A DNA stretch of 42,633 bases from JAFGVL01 sp031553685 (GCA_031553685.1 JAVBLE010000031.1:1-42633), one strand, 5' to 3'. Positions 8,378 through 16,805 are shown, numbered from the stretch's first letter. Notes: generated by a model from the sequence alone, not told the origin. Numbers and translations: made by a program.

Positions 8378-8396
8378 AAAAATGAATTTTGGGTGA

Positions 8397-9092
8397 TTAA
8401 CTATTCATTTTCAATTCGTCTTTTTCTACCACGCCGTCGCGCAAAGAAATGATTCGATTGAGGTATTGCATCACCTTTTCGTCGTGGGTGGCAAAGATGA
8501 ATGTGGTGTTTAGCTCGGCGTTCAATTTTTTCATCGTTTGCAGGATGTGGTGCGAGTTTTCGGCGTCGAGGTTAGCCGACGGCTCGTCGGCAAGTACCAG
8601 TTCGGGGCGTTTTACCATAGCGCGGGCAATAGCTACGCGTTGCGACTCGCCTCCCGAAAGTTGCGCCGGTTTCGATTTCACTTTGTCGGTCAGTCCCACC
8701 CACTCGAGCGCATCCATCACCATTTTGTGGCGCTCAGCAGACGACAGGTTTTGCAACAACAAGGCAAATTCTACATTTTCGTACACCGTATAAACCGGTA
8801 ATAAATTGTAGGTTTGAAAAATAAACCCGATATGATAATTGCGCAGTTCGGCGGCTTGCTTATGGCTCAATGCCGAGATGGATTGCCCGAGCACGGTTGC
8901 ATCGCCATCGCTTGGCGTATCCAGCGACCCGATAATGTTCAGCAGTGTGGTCTTTCCCGATCCGCTTGGACCTACAAAGCCGGTAAACTCGCCTTTTTCG
9001 ATATTTAAATTTATATTCCGCAAAGCCGTAAATTCGCCTGTCCCGACTTTAAATCGCTTGCTTAGGTTTTCTATGTTGATGATTGTGTTCAT
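8397..9092 (-). CDS. ABC transporter ATP-binding protein, LolD/MacB type
   Basis: A 231-aa ATPase with Walker A GPSGSGKTT (41-49), the Q-loop in FIFQTYNLLP, signature LSGGESQRVAIARA (145-158; Glu replaces the commoner Gln), Walker B LVLADEPSANLD (166-177) and the H-loop in FATHD. The FQTYNLLPVYTVYENVEFAL region is typical of LolD/MacB/FtsE-like ATPases. It is the first gene of a two-gene unit with the permease. A possible -7 element (TACTTTTG on the minus strand, 9276-9269) would give a leader of about 170 bases. Confidence 0.93.
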   Translation of the reverse strand: MNTIINIENLSKRFKVGTGEFTALRNINLNIEKGEFTGFVGPSGSGKTTLLNIIGSLDTPSDGDATVLGQSISALSHKQAAELRNYHIGFIFQTYNLLPVYTVYENVEFALLLQNLSSAERHKMVMDALEWVGLTDKVKSKPAQLSGGESQRVAIARAMVKRPELVLADEPSANLDAENSHHILQTMKKLNAELNTTFIFATHDEKVMQYLNRIISLRDGVVEKDELKMNS

Positions 9093-9436
9093 AGTTTACT
9101 TTAAAATTGTTGATTTGCGTTTGGATTTTGTGTGGTTGTTTTCATAAACAGGATAGCTTCAAAAAAATATAATAATCATGTTCATTTGTCAATAATTTTG
9201 CAGCCTGACTGTGCATTTGGTTTTAAAACTGAGCGTTTTCATCGTTTTTCCTCTGCCGGTTATAAATGCAAAAGTAAAAATATTTTTCAGGTTTAATCAC
9301 TTATAGTCAGTAAAAAACACTTTGAGTTTTTTCAATCTTAAATTTTAATAGAATTTATGTTTGCAAAATATATCATTAATTACTTTTATTTGAATATCTG
9401 CAATTAGTAATAAAATGCAAAACTTCGTTTTTTCTA
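9093..9436. other. Intergenic region between divergent genes
   Basis: No coding signal was seen. It contains a minus-strand TACTTTTG (9276-9269), a possible promoter of the ABC unit. At 9210-9223 it contains TGTGCATTTGGTTT, which is also one arm of the perfect hairpin at 31741-31786. Confidence 0.5.
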
Positions 9437-9523
9437 TACTAAACCGCGAAGACGCAATGACACGAAGACGCTAAGGTTTTTTTTCTTTGCGTCGTTGCGA
9501 CTTAGCGACTTAGCGTTTTAGTA
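9437..9523. repeat. Interspersed inverted repeat of the GACGC/TTAGCG type
   Basis: An 87-bp imperfect palindrome with ends TACTAAA / TTTTAGTA. The left arm carries GCGAAGACGC and CGAAGACGCTAAG motifs, the right arm TTTGCGTCGTTGCG and CTTAGCGACTTAGCG. Elements of this look (repeated GAAGACGC and TTAGCG words) are frequent between genes in Bacteroidota. It lies 105 bp upstream of the M3 peptidase gene. Confidence 0.7.
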
Positions 9524-9627
9524 CATAAAGCGTAGCTTTTAGTTTGAATGAACATTTTGCTAAAAGCGGATATACATAATTTTAAATACTTATTTTGTAT
9601 TTTTGCAAATGAAAAAAAAATCAACAA

Positions 9628-11745
9628 ATGAAACTAAAATATCTAACAATCACATTTTTATTCAGCACTACACTTATGGCGCAGCTTAGTAACAACCCCT
9701 TTCTTAAACCCTACAACACGCCTTTTGGCACAGTTCCCTTTAACCAAATAACGACAGACGACTACCTGCCCGCCATGCGCGAAGGAATGCGCCTGCACAG
9801 TGCCGAAATCGAAGCCATTGCCAACAACAAGGAAGCACCCACTTTTGCCAATACGATTGAAGCATTGGAGCATTCGGGCAAAGCACTTAACCGCGTGCAA
9901 GAATGTTTTTATAACCTGCTAAGCTCCGAAACCTCTGATGTGATGGATGCAATTGCCGAAACCATCGCTCCCGAAGAAACAGCACATGCAAACAGTATTA
10001 CATTGAATGAAAAACTGTTTGCCCGTGTAAAGAAAGTGTACGATAACCGCGCAAAGCTATCATTGTCCACAGAACAAAAAATGTTGCTGGATAAAACCTA
10101 CAACTCGTTCCTCCGCAGTGGCGCTACTTTGAATAAAACAGACAAAGAGAAATACAAAAAATATACTGAAGAATTGAACTTAATTCAGTTACAATTCAGC
10201 CAAAATGTATTAAAAGCAACCAATGCCTATCAATTAAATATTACGGATAAATCACAATTATCAGGTATTCCCGAAGATATACTGACCGCCGCGCAAGAAA
10301 AAGCCAAAGCAAAAGGCAAAGAAGGTTGGCTGTTCGACCTCACAGCGCCAAGCTATGTGCCGTTTATGAAGTATGCCGACAACCGCGACTTGCGCAAAGA
10401 ACTCTACCTGGCGTACAACACCAAAGCACTGAGCGGAGAGTTTGACAACCGCGAAACGGTAAAGAAAATAGTAAACCTGCGCCTGCAAATAGCACAACTG
10501 TTAGGATTTAAAGATTATGCCGCTTACGCTCTCGACCGCCGCATGGCAAAGAATGAAGCGAATGTATATAAGCTGCTTGACGAACTACTGGCTGCTTACA
10601 CACCCAAAGCAAAACAAGATGTTGCCGATGTACAAGCTTTTGCCAAAACAAAAGGCTTTCCGGCGGCTGAGCCTTCGGTTACTGAGCGTAGTCGAAGTAT
10701 CGAAGCCTGGGACTGGGGATATTATTCCGAAAAACTGAAAGAAGACAAATACAGCATCAACGACGAGCAACTGAAGCCTTACTTCGAACTCGAAAATGTA
10801 AAACGCGGTGTGTTTGGTTTAGCCACTAAACTGTATGGTTTGCAGTTTAAGAAAAACACCGAAATACAAGTGTATCATCCCGATGTAGAAGCATTCGAAG
10901 TATATGATGCAACAGACAAGTTTATGGCAATTCTGTACACCGACTTTTTCCCGCGCGAGGGCAAACGCAGTGGTGCATGGATGTCGGGTGTAAAAGGGCA
11001 ATCGATTGAAAACGGCGTGGACGAACGCCCGCAAATCACGCTGGTGATGAATTTTACCCGTCCGGTAAATGGTCAGCCGGCATTGCTAACTTTCGACGAG
11101 TTTAGCACATTCCTCCACGAGTTTGGACATTCGTTGCATGGCATGCTTTCGGATTGCGAATACGAAAGCCTTTCGGGAACCAATGTGTTTTGGGATTTCG
11201 TGGAACTGCCTTCGCAGTTTATGGAAAATTTTGCCACCGAGAAAGAATATCTCGATGGCTTTGCCGTGCATTACCAAACAGGAGAGAAAATACCTGCTGA
11301 ACTGATTGCTAAAATCAAGGCTTCCGAAAATTTCAATGCAGCGTATGCTTGCTTGCGTCAGTTGAGCTTTGGATATTTGGACATGGCTTGGCACACACAG
11401 GTCAAGCCATTCAGCGGCGATGTGCAAGCATTCGAGAAACAAGCCTGGAGCAAAGCCATTGTATTGCCGCAAGTGCCCGAAGCATGTATGAGTGTGCAGT
11501 TTAGCCACATTTTTGCCGGAGGATATGCCGCCGGATACTACAGCTACAAATGGGCAGAAGTGCTGGATGCCGATGCTTTCTCTGTATTTAAGCAAAACGG
11601 CATCTTCGATGCCAAGACAGCCGCATTGTTCCGCGAAAACATCCTGTCCAAAGGCGGCAGCGAAGACCCCGCTGTGCTTTACCGCCGTTTTCGCGGACAA
11701 GACCCGACGATTGATGCTTTGTTGATTCGGAATGGGGTGAAATAA
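9628..11745 (+). CDS. dcp: M3 family zinc metallopeptidase (peptidyl-dipeptidase Dcp type)
   Basis: A 705-aa peptidase with a signal peptide (first about 18 residues, ending TTLMAQ), so probably periplasmic. The zinc site is HEFGH (497-501). The third ligand Glu526 in DFVELPSQ lies 29 residues after the first His, the spacing of thimet oligopeptidase and Dcp. The rest matches the M3A family (QAWDW-like EAWDWGYYSEKL, KPYFELENV, DFFPREGKRSGAWMSG). One oddity is the segment PAAEPSVTERSRS (about residues 345-357) before IEAWDW. It is encoded by a dispersed DNA repeat and is not part of the normal family sequence. Removal of C-terminal dipeptides is inferred from the family. Confidence 0.93.
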   Translation: MKLKYLTITFLFSTTLMAQLSNNPFLKPYNTPFGTVPFNQITTDDYLPAMREGMRLHSAEIEAIANNKEAPTFANTIEALEHSGKALNRVQECFYNLLSSETSDVMDAIAETIAPEETAHANSITLNEKLFARVKKVYDNRAKLSLSTEQKMLLDKTYNSFLRSGATLNKTDKEKYKKYTEELNLIQLQFSQNVLKATNAYQLNITDKSQLSGIPEDILTAAQEKAKAKGKEGWLFDLTAPSYVPFMKYADNRDLRKELYLAYNTKALSGEFDNRETVKKIVNLRLQIAQLLGFKDYAAYALDRRMAKNEANVYKLLDELLAAYTPKAKQDVADVQAFAKTKGFPAAEPSVTERSRSIEAWDWGYYSEKLKEDKYSINDEQLKPYFELENVKRGVFGLATKLYGLQFKKNTEIQVYHPDVEAFEVYDATDKFMAILYTDFFPREGKRSGAWMSGVKGQSIENGVDERPQITLVMNFTRPVNGQPALLTFDEFSTFLHEFGHSLHGMLSDCEYESLSGTNVFWDFVELPSQFMENFATEKEYLDGFAVHYQTGEKIPAELIAKIKASENFNAAYACLRQLSFGYLDMAWHTQVKPFSGDVQAFEKQAWSKAIVLPQVPEACMSVQFSHIFAGGYAAGYYSYKWAEVLDADAFSVFKQNGIFDAKTAALFRENILSKGGSEDPAVLYRRFRGQDPTIDALLIRNGVK
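10671..10706. repeat. Dispersed palindromic repeat inserted in frame in dcp
   Basis: The core TACTGAGCGTAGTCGAAG is read as PSVTERSRSIE. The same word occurs, on the other strand, in intergenic repeats at 15905-15924 (GTTCGACTACGCTCACTGAC) and near 37888. The reading frame stays open through it. Confidence 0.75.
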
Positions 11746-11828
11746 CCCGTTAATTACCCCATAGCACTCAGTCGCTGCACTTCACTGGGGGTTATTCGTA
11801 TTTAGTCCTGCGGACTGCCTTTACAACA

Positions 11829-11862
11829 AAATCCCACCAAGCCAAAAAACTCGGTGGGATTT
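11829..11862. terminator. Terminator hairpin after the M3 peptidase
   Basis: A perfect stem AAATCCCACC / GGTGGGATTT with a loop of 14 bases, 84 bp after the dcp stop codon. The T tract is short. It could also serve transcripts coming from the minus strand. Confidence 0.6.
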
Positions 11863-11885
11863 ATCAGTTATAAACTATTTGTTTT

Positions 11886-12171
11886 GGCACGATTTACAAA
11901 ACATAAGTGTTCGAAACCTTGCTTTTCGGGTTGAAAACCCTTGTTAATCCAGCCCAACGGCAACGCCTTGGGTTGTGATATGGCAATCGCCATAATCCGG
12001 GCTGCAAGCCCAGCATAATTTGACAATGTTATAAATTGCCCCTTGCAGGGTGCATATCTATCGGATTACATGTACCCCAAGGCGACGCTTCGCTTGCCGT
12101 TGGGCTGGATTAAATAAGGCTTGCAGCCTTTAAATTCATGGTTCGAACACTTATGGTCTGCAAATTGTGCC
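11886..12171. repeat. MITE-like palindromic element, 286 bp
   Basis: The outer inverted ends are about 32 bp and imperfect (GGCACGATTTACAAAACATAAG / CTTATGGTCTGCAAATTGTGCC and TGTTCGAA). Inside are perfect arms AATCCAGCCCAACGGCAA / TTGCCGTTGGGCTGGATT and small hairpins (GATATGGC-aatc-GCCATAATC, GGGCTTGCAGCCC-like). The left end GGCACGATTTACAAA recurs in direct orientation at 12188-12202. The core is related to 17276-17438. The gap 11746-12208 holds this element and the dcp terminator, and no gene. Confidence 0.75.
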
Positions 12172-12208
12172 TTTTTCAGTTATAACCGGCACGATTTACA
12201 AACTCGTG

Positions 12209-12715
12209 TTAGCGATGGTTTTCAGCATCTTTTAAATAATCCTTTGCCATATTAAGTGGACCATAATGTGAGGGGGTTTCCGCATCTGTAACCATAAGCC
12301 AGTATTCTATCGCTTTATTATGGTCTTTTTCTACTCCGATACCTTCATAGTAACAATGCCCAAGTGCTACTTTCCCATAATCTGAAATCAATTTATATAA
12401 AGAACTTGTATCGGCAGCACATAGATTGTACAATTCAAATGCTTTTTTGTGGTCTTTCTCTATTCCGATACCATATTCGTAACACCGGCCTAAATCGTAT
12501 GCCGCAAAAACTTTGTCGTTCTTAAAGGCTTGCTGATAATAAGAAAAGGCTTTTACAGAATCTTTAAGATGTCCATTTTCACCGGTTTCATAACTCCACC
12601 CAAGATTCCGTTGATAGATTGCACTGTCTTTTTTAATTGTTATCTCCCCTATATCCTGCCCAAAGGTGCTAAAACAGGAAATGATTATAAAAGTGAGAAT
12701 TGCTAGTTGCTTCAT
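12209..12715 (-). CDS. Exported Sel1-repeat protein
   Basis: A 168-aa protein with a signal peptide (ending STFGQ). It has Sel1-like repeats with the A-x-Y-x-L-G-x-C-Y-x-x-G-x-G pattern: AAYDLGRCYEYGIGIEKDHKKAFELY (about 71-96) and a second copy GKVALGHCYYEGIGVEKDHNKAIEYW. These helical repeats mediate protein-protein contacts. It overlaps the upstream lipoprotein gene by 4 bp (ATGA), so the two are translationally coupled. The partner is unknown. Confidence 0.85.
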   Translation of the reverse strand: MKQLAILTFIIISCFSTFGQDIGEITIKKDSAIYQRNLGWSYETGENGHLKDSVKAFSYYQQAFKNDKVFAAYDLGRCYEYGIGIEKDHKKAFELYNLCAADTSSLYKLISDYGKVALGHCYYEGIGVEKDHNKAIEYWLMVTDAETPSHYGPLNMAKDYLKDAENHR

Positions 12716-13179
12716 AGATTATTCTTTTTAAACTCTCTTATCATATCTAAACATTCCTTTAATCTCCTCCCCCTTATTTCAATATCGTCCAACATTTTCA
12801 ATTCACTTTCTGCTACTTTTAAATATTTATTCATTTGCTGTTCATCTTGGCTTGATAACGCAATTGTTGCATAACAAATTGCTCTTATTTGAGCTTTCCG
12901 TTCCGCATCACAGTTATCGGCATTGCAACTATTATCATTATTATAAATAAACAAAAGGGCACTTTTAATAGTTTCTTCTGAACTTGTATTAGATAAATAG
13001 TTTTGAAGAGATTGCTTAAATAGGTTTTCTACAGCTTCATTCTCTTTTGCATCGCCACAAGGAGCTTCTATTACAAAATTCTTTTCTAAGAATTGCATTG
13101 CATCAATAGGAATCTCTTTTTGTTTACTGCAAGAATAAAAAAGAAACAGGAATAGTAGGACTTGGAGAATTACTTTCAT
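12712..13179 (-). CDS. Small lipoprotein, unknown function
   Basis: A 155-aa protein with a lipoprotein signal (LFLFYSC, Cys17). The mature part is mostly helical and rich in Glu, Asn and Lys with scattered Cys residues (APCGDAKENE, DNSCNADNCDAERK). The family was not recognised. It overlaps the Sel1 gene by 4 bp and abuts the upstream exported-protein gene with no gap, so all three are probably one transcript. Confidence 0.75.
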   Translation of the reverse strand: MKVILQVLLFLFLFYSCSKQKEIPIDAMQFLEKNFVIEAPCGDAKENEAVENLFKQSLQNYLSNTSSEETIKSALLFIYNNDNSCNADNCDAERKAQIRAICYATIALSSQDEQQMNKYLKVAESELKMLDDIEIRGRRLKECLDMIREFKKNNL

Positions 13180-13629
13180 TTAGTATAATTGTTTAGGTAT
13201 ATTAGTTTCTTCTGGAGAACCACCTTGCATATAAACATATGTTGTACCTAACCAAACATAATTTAGTCTTTGTAAGTCAGAGGAGAAATAGAAGACCATC
13301 ATATTTCTATCGGGAGTATATTTATTTTTCCAAGGAAAGCCACTATTATAATCAATAGTTGAGCGCATAAAACAATATTCATGAATTCCATTACTATTAG
13401 TTCCCTGAAAATAAAATGTAGCAGAATTATTATTTTCTTTATATCCATTTTTATCAGATACATAGAGAGCATTTTTATTATTAATAAAAGTAATATAGTT
13501 GCCTCCATCACCTTTGCTCTTAGCTCCATTCTTATCTACAGACTCTATACAAGTATAATAATAAGTCTGCCCAAAAGCAATCACTATTCCTGCAAAAGCT
13601 AAAATGAATAGTAGTGTTAATTTTTTCAT
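13180..13629 (-). CDS. Small exported protein, paralogue of the next gene upstream
   Basis: A 149-aa protein with a signal peptide ending AFGQ. The mature start TYYYTCIESVDKNG, the middle GDGGNYITFINNKNALYVSDKNGYKENN and the later YFSSDLQRLNYVW align with the gene at 13663-14352 (TYYYQQIAKIVNG, DNSGQFIYF, YDSDKDGY, VASDYSRINI). This is a family of uncharacterised Bacteroidales secreted proteins known to me only by pattern. The S-D-K-N-G loop is a worn form of the D-x-D-x-D-G loop of its paralogue. No function can be given. Confidence 0.75.
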   Translation of the reverse strand: MKKLTLLFILAFAGIVIAFGQTYYYTCIESVDKNGAKSKGDGGNYITFINNKNALYVSDKNGYKENNNSATFYFQGTNSNGIHEYCFMRSTIDYNSGFPWKNKYTPDRNMMVFYFSSDLQRLNYVWLGTTYVYMQGGSPEETNIPKQLY

Positions 13630-13662
13630 GATATTTTATATTTAATTTATTGTTTTACTATT

Positions 13663-14352
13663 TTAATAAACACTGCATCCCGATTTAATAGCTTCGCGTC
13701 TTATATCAGCCATTTGTCGTTCACATTCCATTCTTAATTGTAATGTAGAGGTTTTAAGATTTGTTGATGAGCCTGATATTCTATCTGGATATAAGGTTTC
13801 ATTTGCTCTTTGTTTATTTAAGTCTCGCTCTGCATCATCTCTTCTTTGCTTTAATGTATTATAGCGTTGCTGCAATCGTTCGCAGGTAGCTATTTTATCA
13901 TATTGTGTATCTGTTATTGCGGGGTTTATAGGATTGATCGGAATATTGTCCAATTTTTCTTTTGTTTTTCTTTTGGATGAAGTTATGGTATTAGATTTAG
14001 CTGTTCTGCGCTCATAAATAAGGATATTTCTGTCAGCTAACTTTATATTTATTCGGCTATAATCTGAAGCAACGAAATAATAAGCCTTGCCCCAATAAGT
14101 ATCTCCATAATACATGATTATATTATTATCTGTCTTTATATATTCAAGAACGCCATTATTTACGGTGTAGCCATCTTTATCCGAATCGTAACAGAGCTTA
14201 TTAGTAAAATATATAAACTGTCCACTATTATCGCCAACTTGTCTATCCCCATTTACTATTTTAGCTATTTGCTGATAATAATAAGTCATTTGTCCTATTA
14301 CATTAATAGTTATAACAAACAAAATTATTATTATTGATACTTTCTTCTTCAT
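13663..14352 (-). CDS. Exported protein with DSDKDG loop and helical tail
   Basis: The start is placed at MKKKVSIIIILF, giving about 229 aa with a signal peptide; an ATG 66 bases upstream would add residues before the signal peptide. The N-terminal domain (TYYYQQIAKIVNGDR...GQFIYF...CYDSDKDGY...GVLEYI) belongs to the same family as its downstream neighbour. The DSDKDG loop resembles a calcium-binding D-x-D-x-D-G loop. The C-terminal part (about 140-229) is polar and helical (LKQRRDDAERDLNKQRANE) and ends with two Cys (MECERQ..., SGCSVY). The function is unknown. A 260-bp MITE has landed upstream of it. Confidence 0.7.
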   Translation of the reverse strand: MKKKVSIIIILFVITINVIGQMTYYYQQIAKIVNGDRQVGDNSGQFIYFTNKLCYDSDKDGYTVNNGVLEYIKTDNNIIMYYGDTYWGKAYYFVASDYSRINIKLADRNILIYERRTAKSNTITSSKRKTKEKLDNIPINPINPAITDTQYDKIATCERLQQRYNTLKQRRDDAERDLNKQRANETLYPDRISGSSTNLKTSTLQLRMECERQMADIRREAIKSGCSVY

Positions 14353-14432
14353 TGTAGTTTGCGTAGACAAAAGATTTTTATCATTTCGTATATGTAAAAT
14401 ATTTAACAGACTCATCATTCTCTCCCCCTGAA

Positions 14433-14692
14433 TAGGGCAAACGCACGAAATTATATCCTAATTATATACCTATATTTGCGATGTCTCGACTACACTGCGT
14501 TTCGCTCGACATGACGAATATAAATTATGTATGGGGGGTAGGAAAAGATTGGCGGCGAAGCCGCCAATCTTTTCCTACTATCCTATCCCAAGAAACTCCG
14601 TCATGTCGACCGAAACGACGAGTGGTCGCTGAGCGCAACCGAAGTGGAACGAGGAGTGGAGGAGACATCGCAAATTTCGTGCGTTTGCCCTA
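14433..14692. mobile_element. 260-bp MITE with 9-bp target duplication
   Basis: The 19-bp terminal inverted repeats are perfect (TAGGGCAAACGCACGAAAT at the left, its complement at the right). Both ends are flanked by the 9-bp direct repeat CCCCCTGAA (14424-14432 and 14693-14701). The inside holds a second inverted pair (GCGATGTCTC / GAGACATCGC, CGACATGACG / CGTCATGTCG) and a central hairpin (GGTAGGAAAAGATTGGCGGC / GCCGCCAATCTTTTCCTAC). There is no coding capacity, so a transposase must act in trans. The transposase family is unknown. Confidence 0.85.
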
Positions 14693-14720
14693 CCCCCTGA
14701 ATGTAAACCTAAGATTAGAA

Positions 14721-15245
14721 TTATTCTTTTATACGAAAAGTATTAAGAATATCTTCTCCAGTTTTTTTATACTTTTCAAAGTCTTTTTGTGGAACCATAA
14801 ATTCCAAAGTATAACAAGCACCATCAGCAATAAAGATGTAATATATTGCCTTCATTTTTGTCATATGTTCAAATGTAAAAGTAAGTCTAATATAAGTGCC
14901 TGAACTGTTTCTGAGTTCTTTGGACTCTATCAGGGAAAACTTTTTAAGCATAGAATTAAGAAGTTTTGGAAGCTCTTTTTGATAGGCTTTTATATCAATA
15001 TCATCAAAGCTATCAGCTTCTGTTTCCGAAATAACTAATTGCACCATAGCAGACTCATCATCATCTGGAGCTATCAACTGAAAATCAACACCTGCTACAT
15101 TTATATCGTTTTTTGTATTTAATTCCCATTTGGGTGGATATTGAATAGAGTAATCAGAGGTTTCATAAGTTTTCCATCTTGTTTGTGCATTAATATTTAT
15201 TCCTATAGTAATAATAGCTGTCAAAGTCAATAATGCCTTTTTCAT
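14721..15245 (-). CDS. Exported PsbP/DUF1795-like protein
   Basis: The start is set at MKKALLTLTA, 19 codons inside the longest frame, because the signal peptide (ending ININAQ) begins there. The length is about 174 aa. The mature sequence has the pattern of the PsbP/DcrB-like fold: W-K-T-Y-E-T-S-D-Y-S-I-Q-Y-P-P-K-W-E at the N-terminus, VDFQLIAP, VQLVISET, TFTFEHMTKMKAIYYIF, YTLEFMVPQKDFEKYKKTGEDILNTF at the end. Such proteins bind partners at the membrane or in the periplasm. The role here is unknown. Confidence 0.75.
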   Translation of the reverse strand: MKKALLTLTAIITIGININAQTRWKTYETSDYSIQYPPKWELNTKNDINVAGVDFQLIAPDDDESAMVQLVISETEADSFDDIDIKAYQKELPKLLNSMLKKFSLIESKELRNSSGTYIRLTFTFEHMTKMKAIYYIFIADGACYTLEFMVPQKDFEKYKKTGEDILNTFRIKE

Positions 15246-15273
15246 TGTAATTGTAATTGTATTTTTATAATTA

Positions 15274-15735
15274 TTAAAATAAAGTTGTTTTTGCATCTGC
15301 ATCTAAAGTAAACTTATAACTACCATACAATATAGTACCTTGAGGATTATCTATTTGTAAGGGGGTTGCTAATGTAGGCAAAGCACCTGTTAAAGAAGTC
15401 GAACTGCCCCATCCATCATATACTTCGGCATCATAATTACCAGAAATACTTATTTCCACTGAATAAGAATCCTTATGTGCATAATTCGACTTTGGTTTAG
15501 CTACCCAAGTTAAACTATCCATAACTGGTAAAGAAAATTTCTTTACGGTTTTCGACCAAGGAAGTTGTACTGATTCTTCAACTCTTCCTGAAGGCGTTGG
15601 ATATGTTACTGTAAAATTGTAGGCAGCATATAAATCGTCGTTTCCAGATATATTAAATGTTATATCGGTTGTGTCATCTTTATGACAAGCACAAAAAGCT
15701 ATAGCCATTAGAGCAAGTAAAATTGTTTTCTTCAT
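15274..15735 (-). CDS. Small lipoprotein, unknown function
   Basis: A 153-aa protein with lipoprotein signal AIAFCAC (Cys at residue 16), then an acidic linker HKDDTTD. The mature part is rich in beta strand and aromatic residues (YAAYNFTVTYPTPSG, KVTW-like DSLTWVAKPKSNY), suggesting a small beta-sandwich. The family was not recognised. It is the most upstream gene of the six-gene exported-protein cluster, 28 bp before the PsbP-like gene. Confidence 0.75.
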   Translation of the reverse strand: MKKTILLALMAIAFCACHKDDTTDITFNISGNDDLYAAYNFTVTYPTPSGRVEESVQLPWSKTVKKFSLPVMDSLTWVAKPKSNYAHKDSYSVEISISGNYDAEVYDGWGSSTSLTGALPTLATPLQIDNPQGTILYGSYKFTLDADAKTTLF

Positions 15736-15805
15736 TTGTTTCGATATTTATATTTCCGCCTACTCTAAGTCAGTTTTCGGCATCCCTGTGTTTTTTACTG
15801 TTTGC

Positions 15806-15843
15806 GGTATGTAGGGGCGTTGCATGCAACGCCCCTACATACC
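15806..15843. repeat. 38-bp perfect palindrome of the GTAGGGGC family
   Basis: The two arms are GGTATGTAGGGGCGTTGCA and its exact complement. Relatives lie at 15949-15972 (truncated) and inside murF-alr at 19789-19818. It lies upstream of the lipoprotein gene at 15735. Confidence 0.85.
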
Positions 15844-15888
15844 TGTATAAATCTGCGTAATCCGTGTCATCCGCGTTCTATGTATTTG

Positions 15889-15940
15889 GTAGAGCCGTGG
15901 CGCAGTTCGACTACGCTCACTGACCACGCCACGGCTCTAC
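15889..15940. repeat. Inverted repeat around a GTTCGACTACGCTCACTGAC core
   Basis: Perfect 14-bp arms GTAGAGCCGTGGCG / CGCCACGGCTCTAC enclose the core that is also found in frame inside dcp (10671-10706) and near 37888. It is therefore a composite of two repeat types. Confidence 0.75.
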
Positions 15941-15948
15941 AGGTCGGG

Positions 15949-15972
15949 TAGACACGCAGGTCTGCCCCTACG
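15949..15972. repeat. Truncated GTAGGGGC palindrome supplying a stop codon
   Basis: GGTAGACACGCAGGTCTGCC with CCTACG is a shortened palindrome of the same family as 15806-15843. Read on the minus strand, its TAG is the stop codon of the DUF6261-like gene (15968-15970). Confidence 0.6.
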
Positions 15973-16741
15973 CCTCCGGACCCGGTCCGGTTTCCGTTTC
16001 GGGTTTGTCGGGATTATTGTCGTTGTCTTTCTTGCGCGCTTTGGGTTTGATCACGGCATATTTGCGGCGCAACCCGTCCATTTCAGCAAAGAGGGCAAGG
16101 AGCTTTTCGTTCGGCATCAGACTCACTGATTGTTCTATAGCGGTGCAGTACTGCTCGTAAGCGTGCACCGCTTCATCTTTTAGTTCACTTGCCGAGTTGC
16201 CGGTTTTGTTACTCACCTCGGCATTACGGTCTTTGTACATCTTGTCGTAGTTGGTATTTACGCTTTCGAGGTCGGTTAGCAGCGTGGTAATGTCCAGGGT
16301 AGTGGCAGCTGTTTGCAGGGTTTGGTCGGCGTGATAGCGGTCGAGTACTTCTTCATAAATACCACTGATGGTATTGAGCGGCTCAGTCTCGGTATTCCAG
16401 TAAGGGGTGAGGAAAATTTTGTAAGCCGAGCCTGCTGCTTTGAGCGTGGCCGACGAGCTTTTGTTGGCATTGGTCGTAAACCGTTTTATTTCGGCAAACA
16501 GCTTGTTGCGCTGCGTATTCATTGCCTGAAGTTCGGGCGTGAGTGCGCTGCCGAGTGTTTTTTTCATGCGTTTCTCCATGTCGGCGTTCACTGTTTCGAG
16601 AACGGCGAGGGCTGCTTTGGCAAGGTCGCTCATGCTGGTTTTTACGGGTGCCGACACTTCGATGGTGGTTTTGACAATTGCATACAAATTGTCGATCCCC
16701 AAATTGTTTACATGTAGTGGCGAGAATAAATGTTGTTGCAT
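15968..16741 (-). CDS. DUF6261-like helical protein
   Basis: A 257-aa cytoplasmic protein without signal peptide. It is almost entirely helical and rich in Ala, Thr and Lys, with a start (MQQHLFSPLHVNNLGIDNLY) and size that resemble the uncharacterised DUF6261 family of Bacteroidota. The C-terminal tail (about 230-257) is charged and proline-rich (KPKARKKDNDNNPDKPETET) and ends within a dispersed repeat that provides the stop codon. Upstream (16806-16986) is a regular array of palindromes. The function is unknown. The family assignment is from memory of the general pattern. Confidence 0.6.
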   Translation of the reverse strand: MQQHLFSPLHVNNLGIDNLYAIVKTTIEVSAPVKTSMSDLAKAALAVLETVNADMEKRMKKTLGSALTPELQAMNTQRNKLFAEIKRFTTNANKSSSATLKAAGSAYKIFLTPYWNTETEPLNTISGIYEEVLDRYHADQTLQTAATTLDITTLLTDLESVNTNYDKMYKDRNAEVSNKTGNSASELKDEAVHAYEQYCTAIEQSVSLMPNEKLLALFAEMDGLRRKYAVIKPKARKKDNDNNPDKPETETGPGPEA

Positions 16742-16805
16742 AATTGAGTTGTTTTTTTAAAGTTTTTTATTTAATTGTTACCTATGTTTTTGCTGTTGTA
16801 AAGTG

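Noticed and set aside
14481..14903. 140-codon plus-strand ORF
   Set aside because: It lies within the MITE and antisense to the PsbP-like gene; it has no protein-like features.
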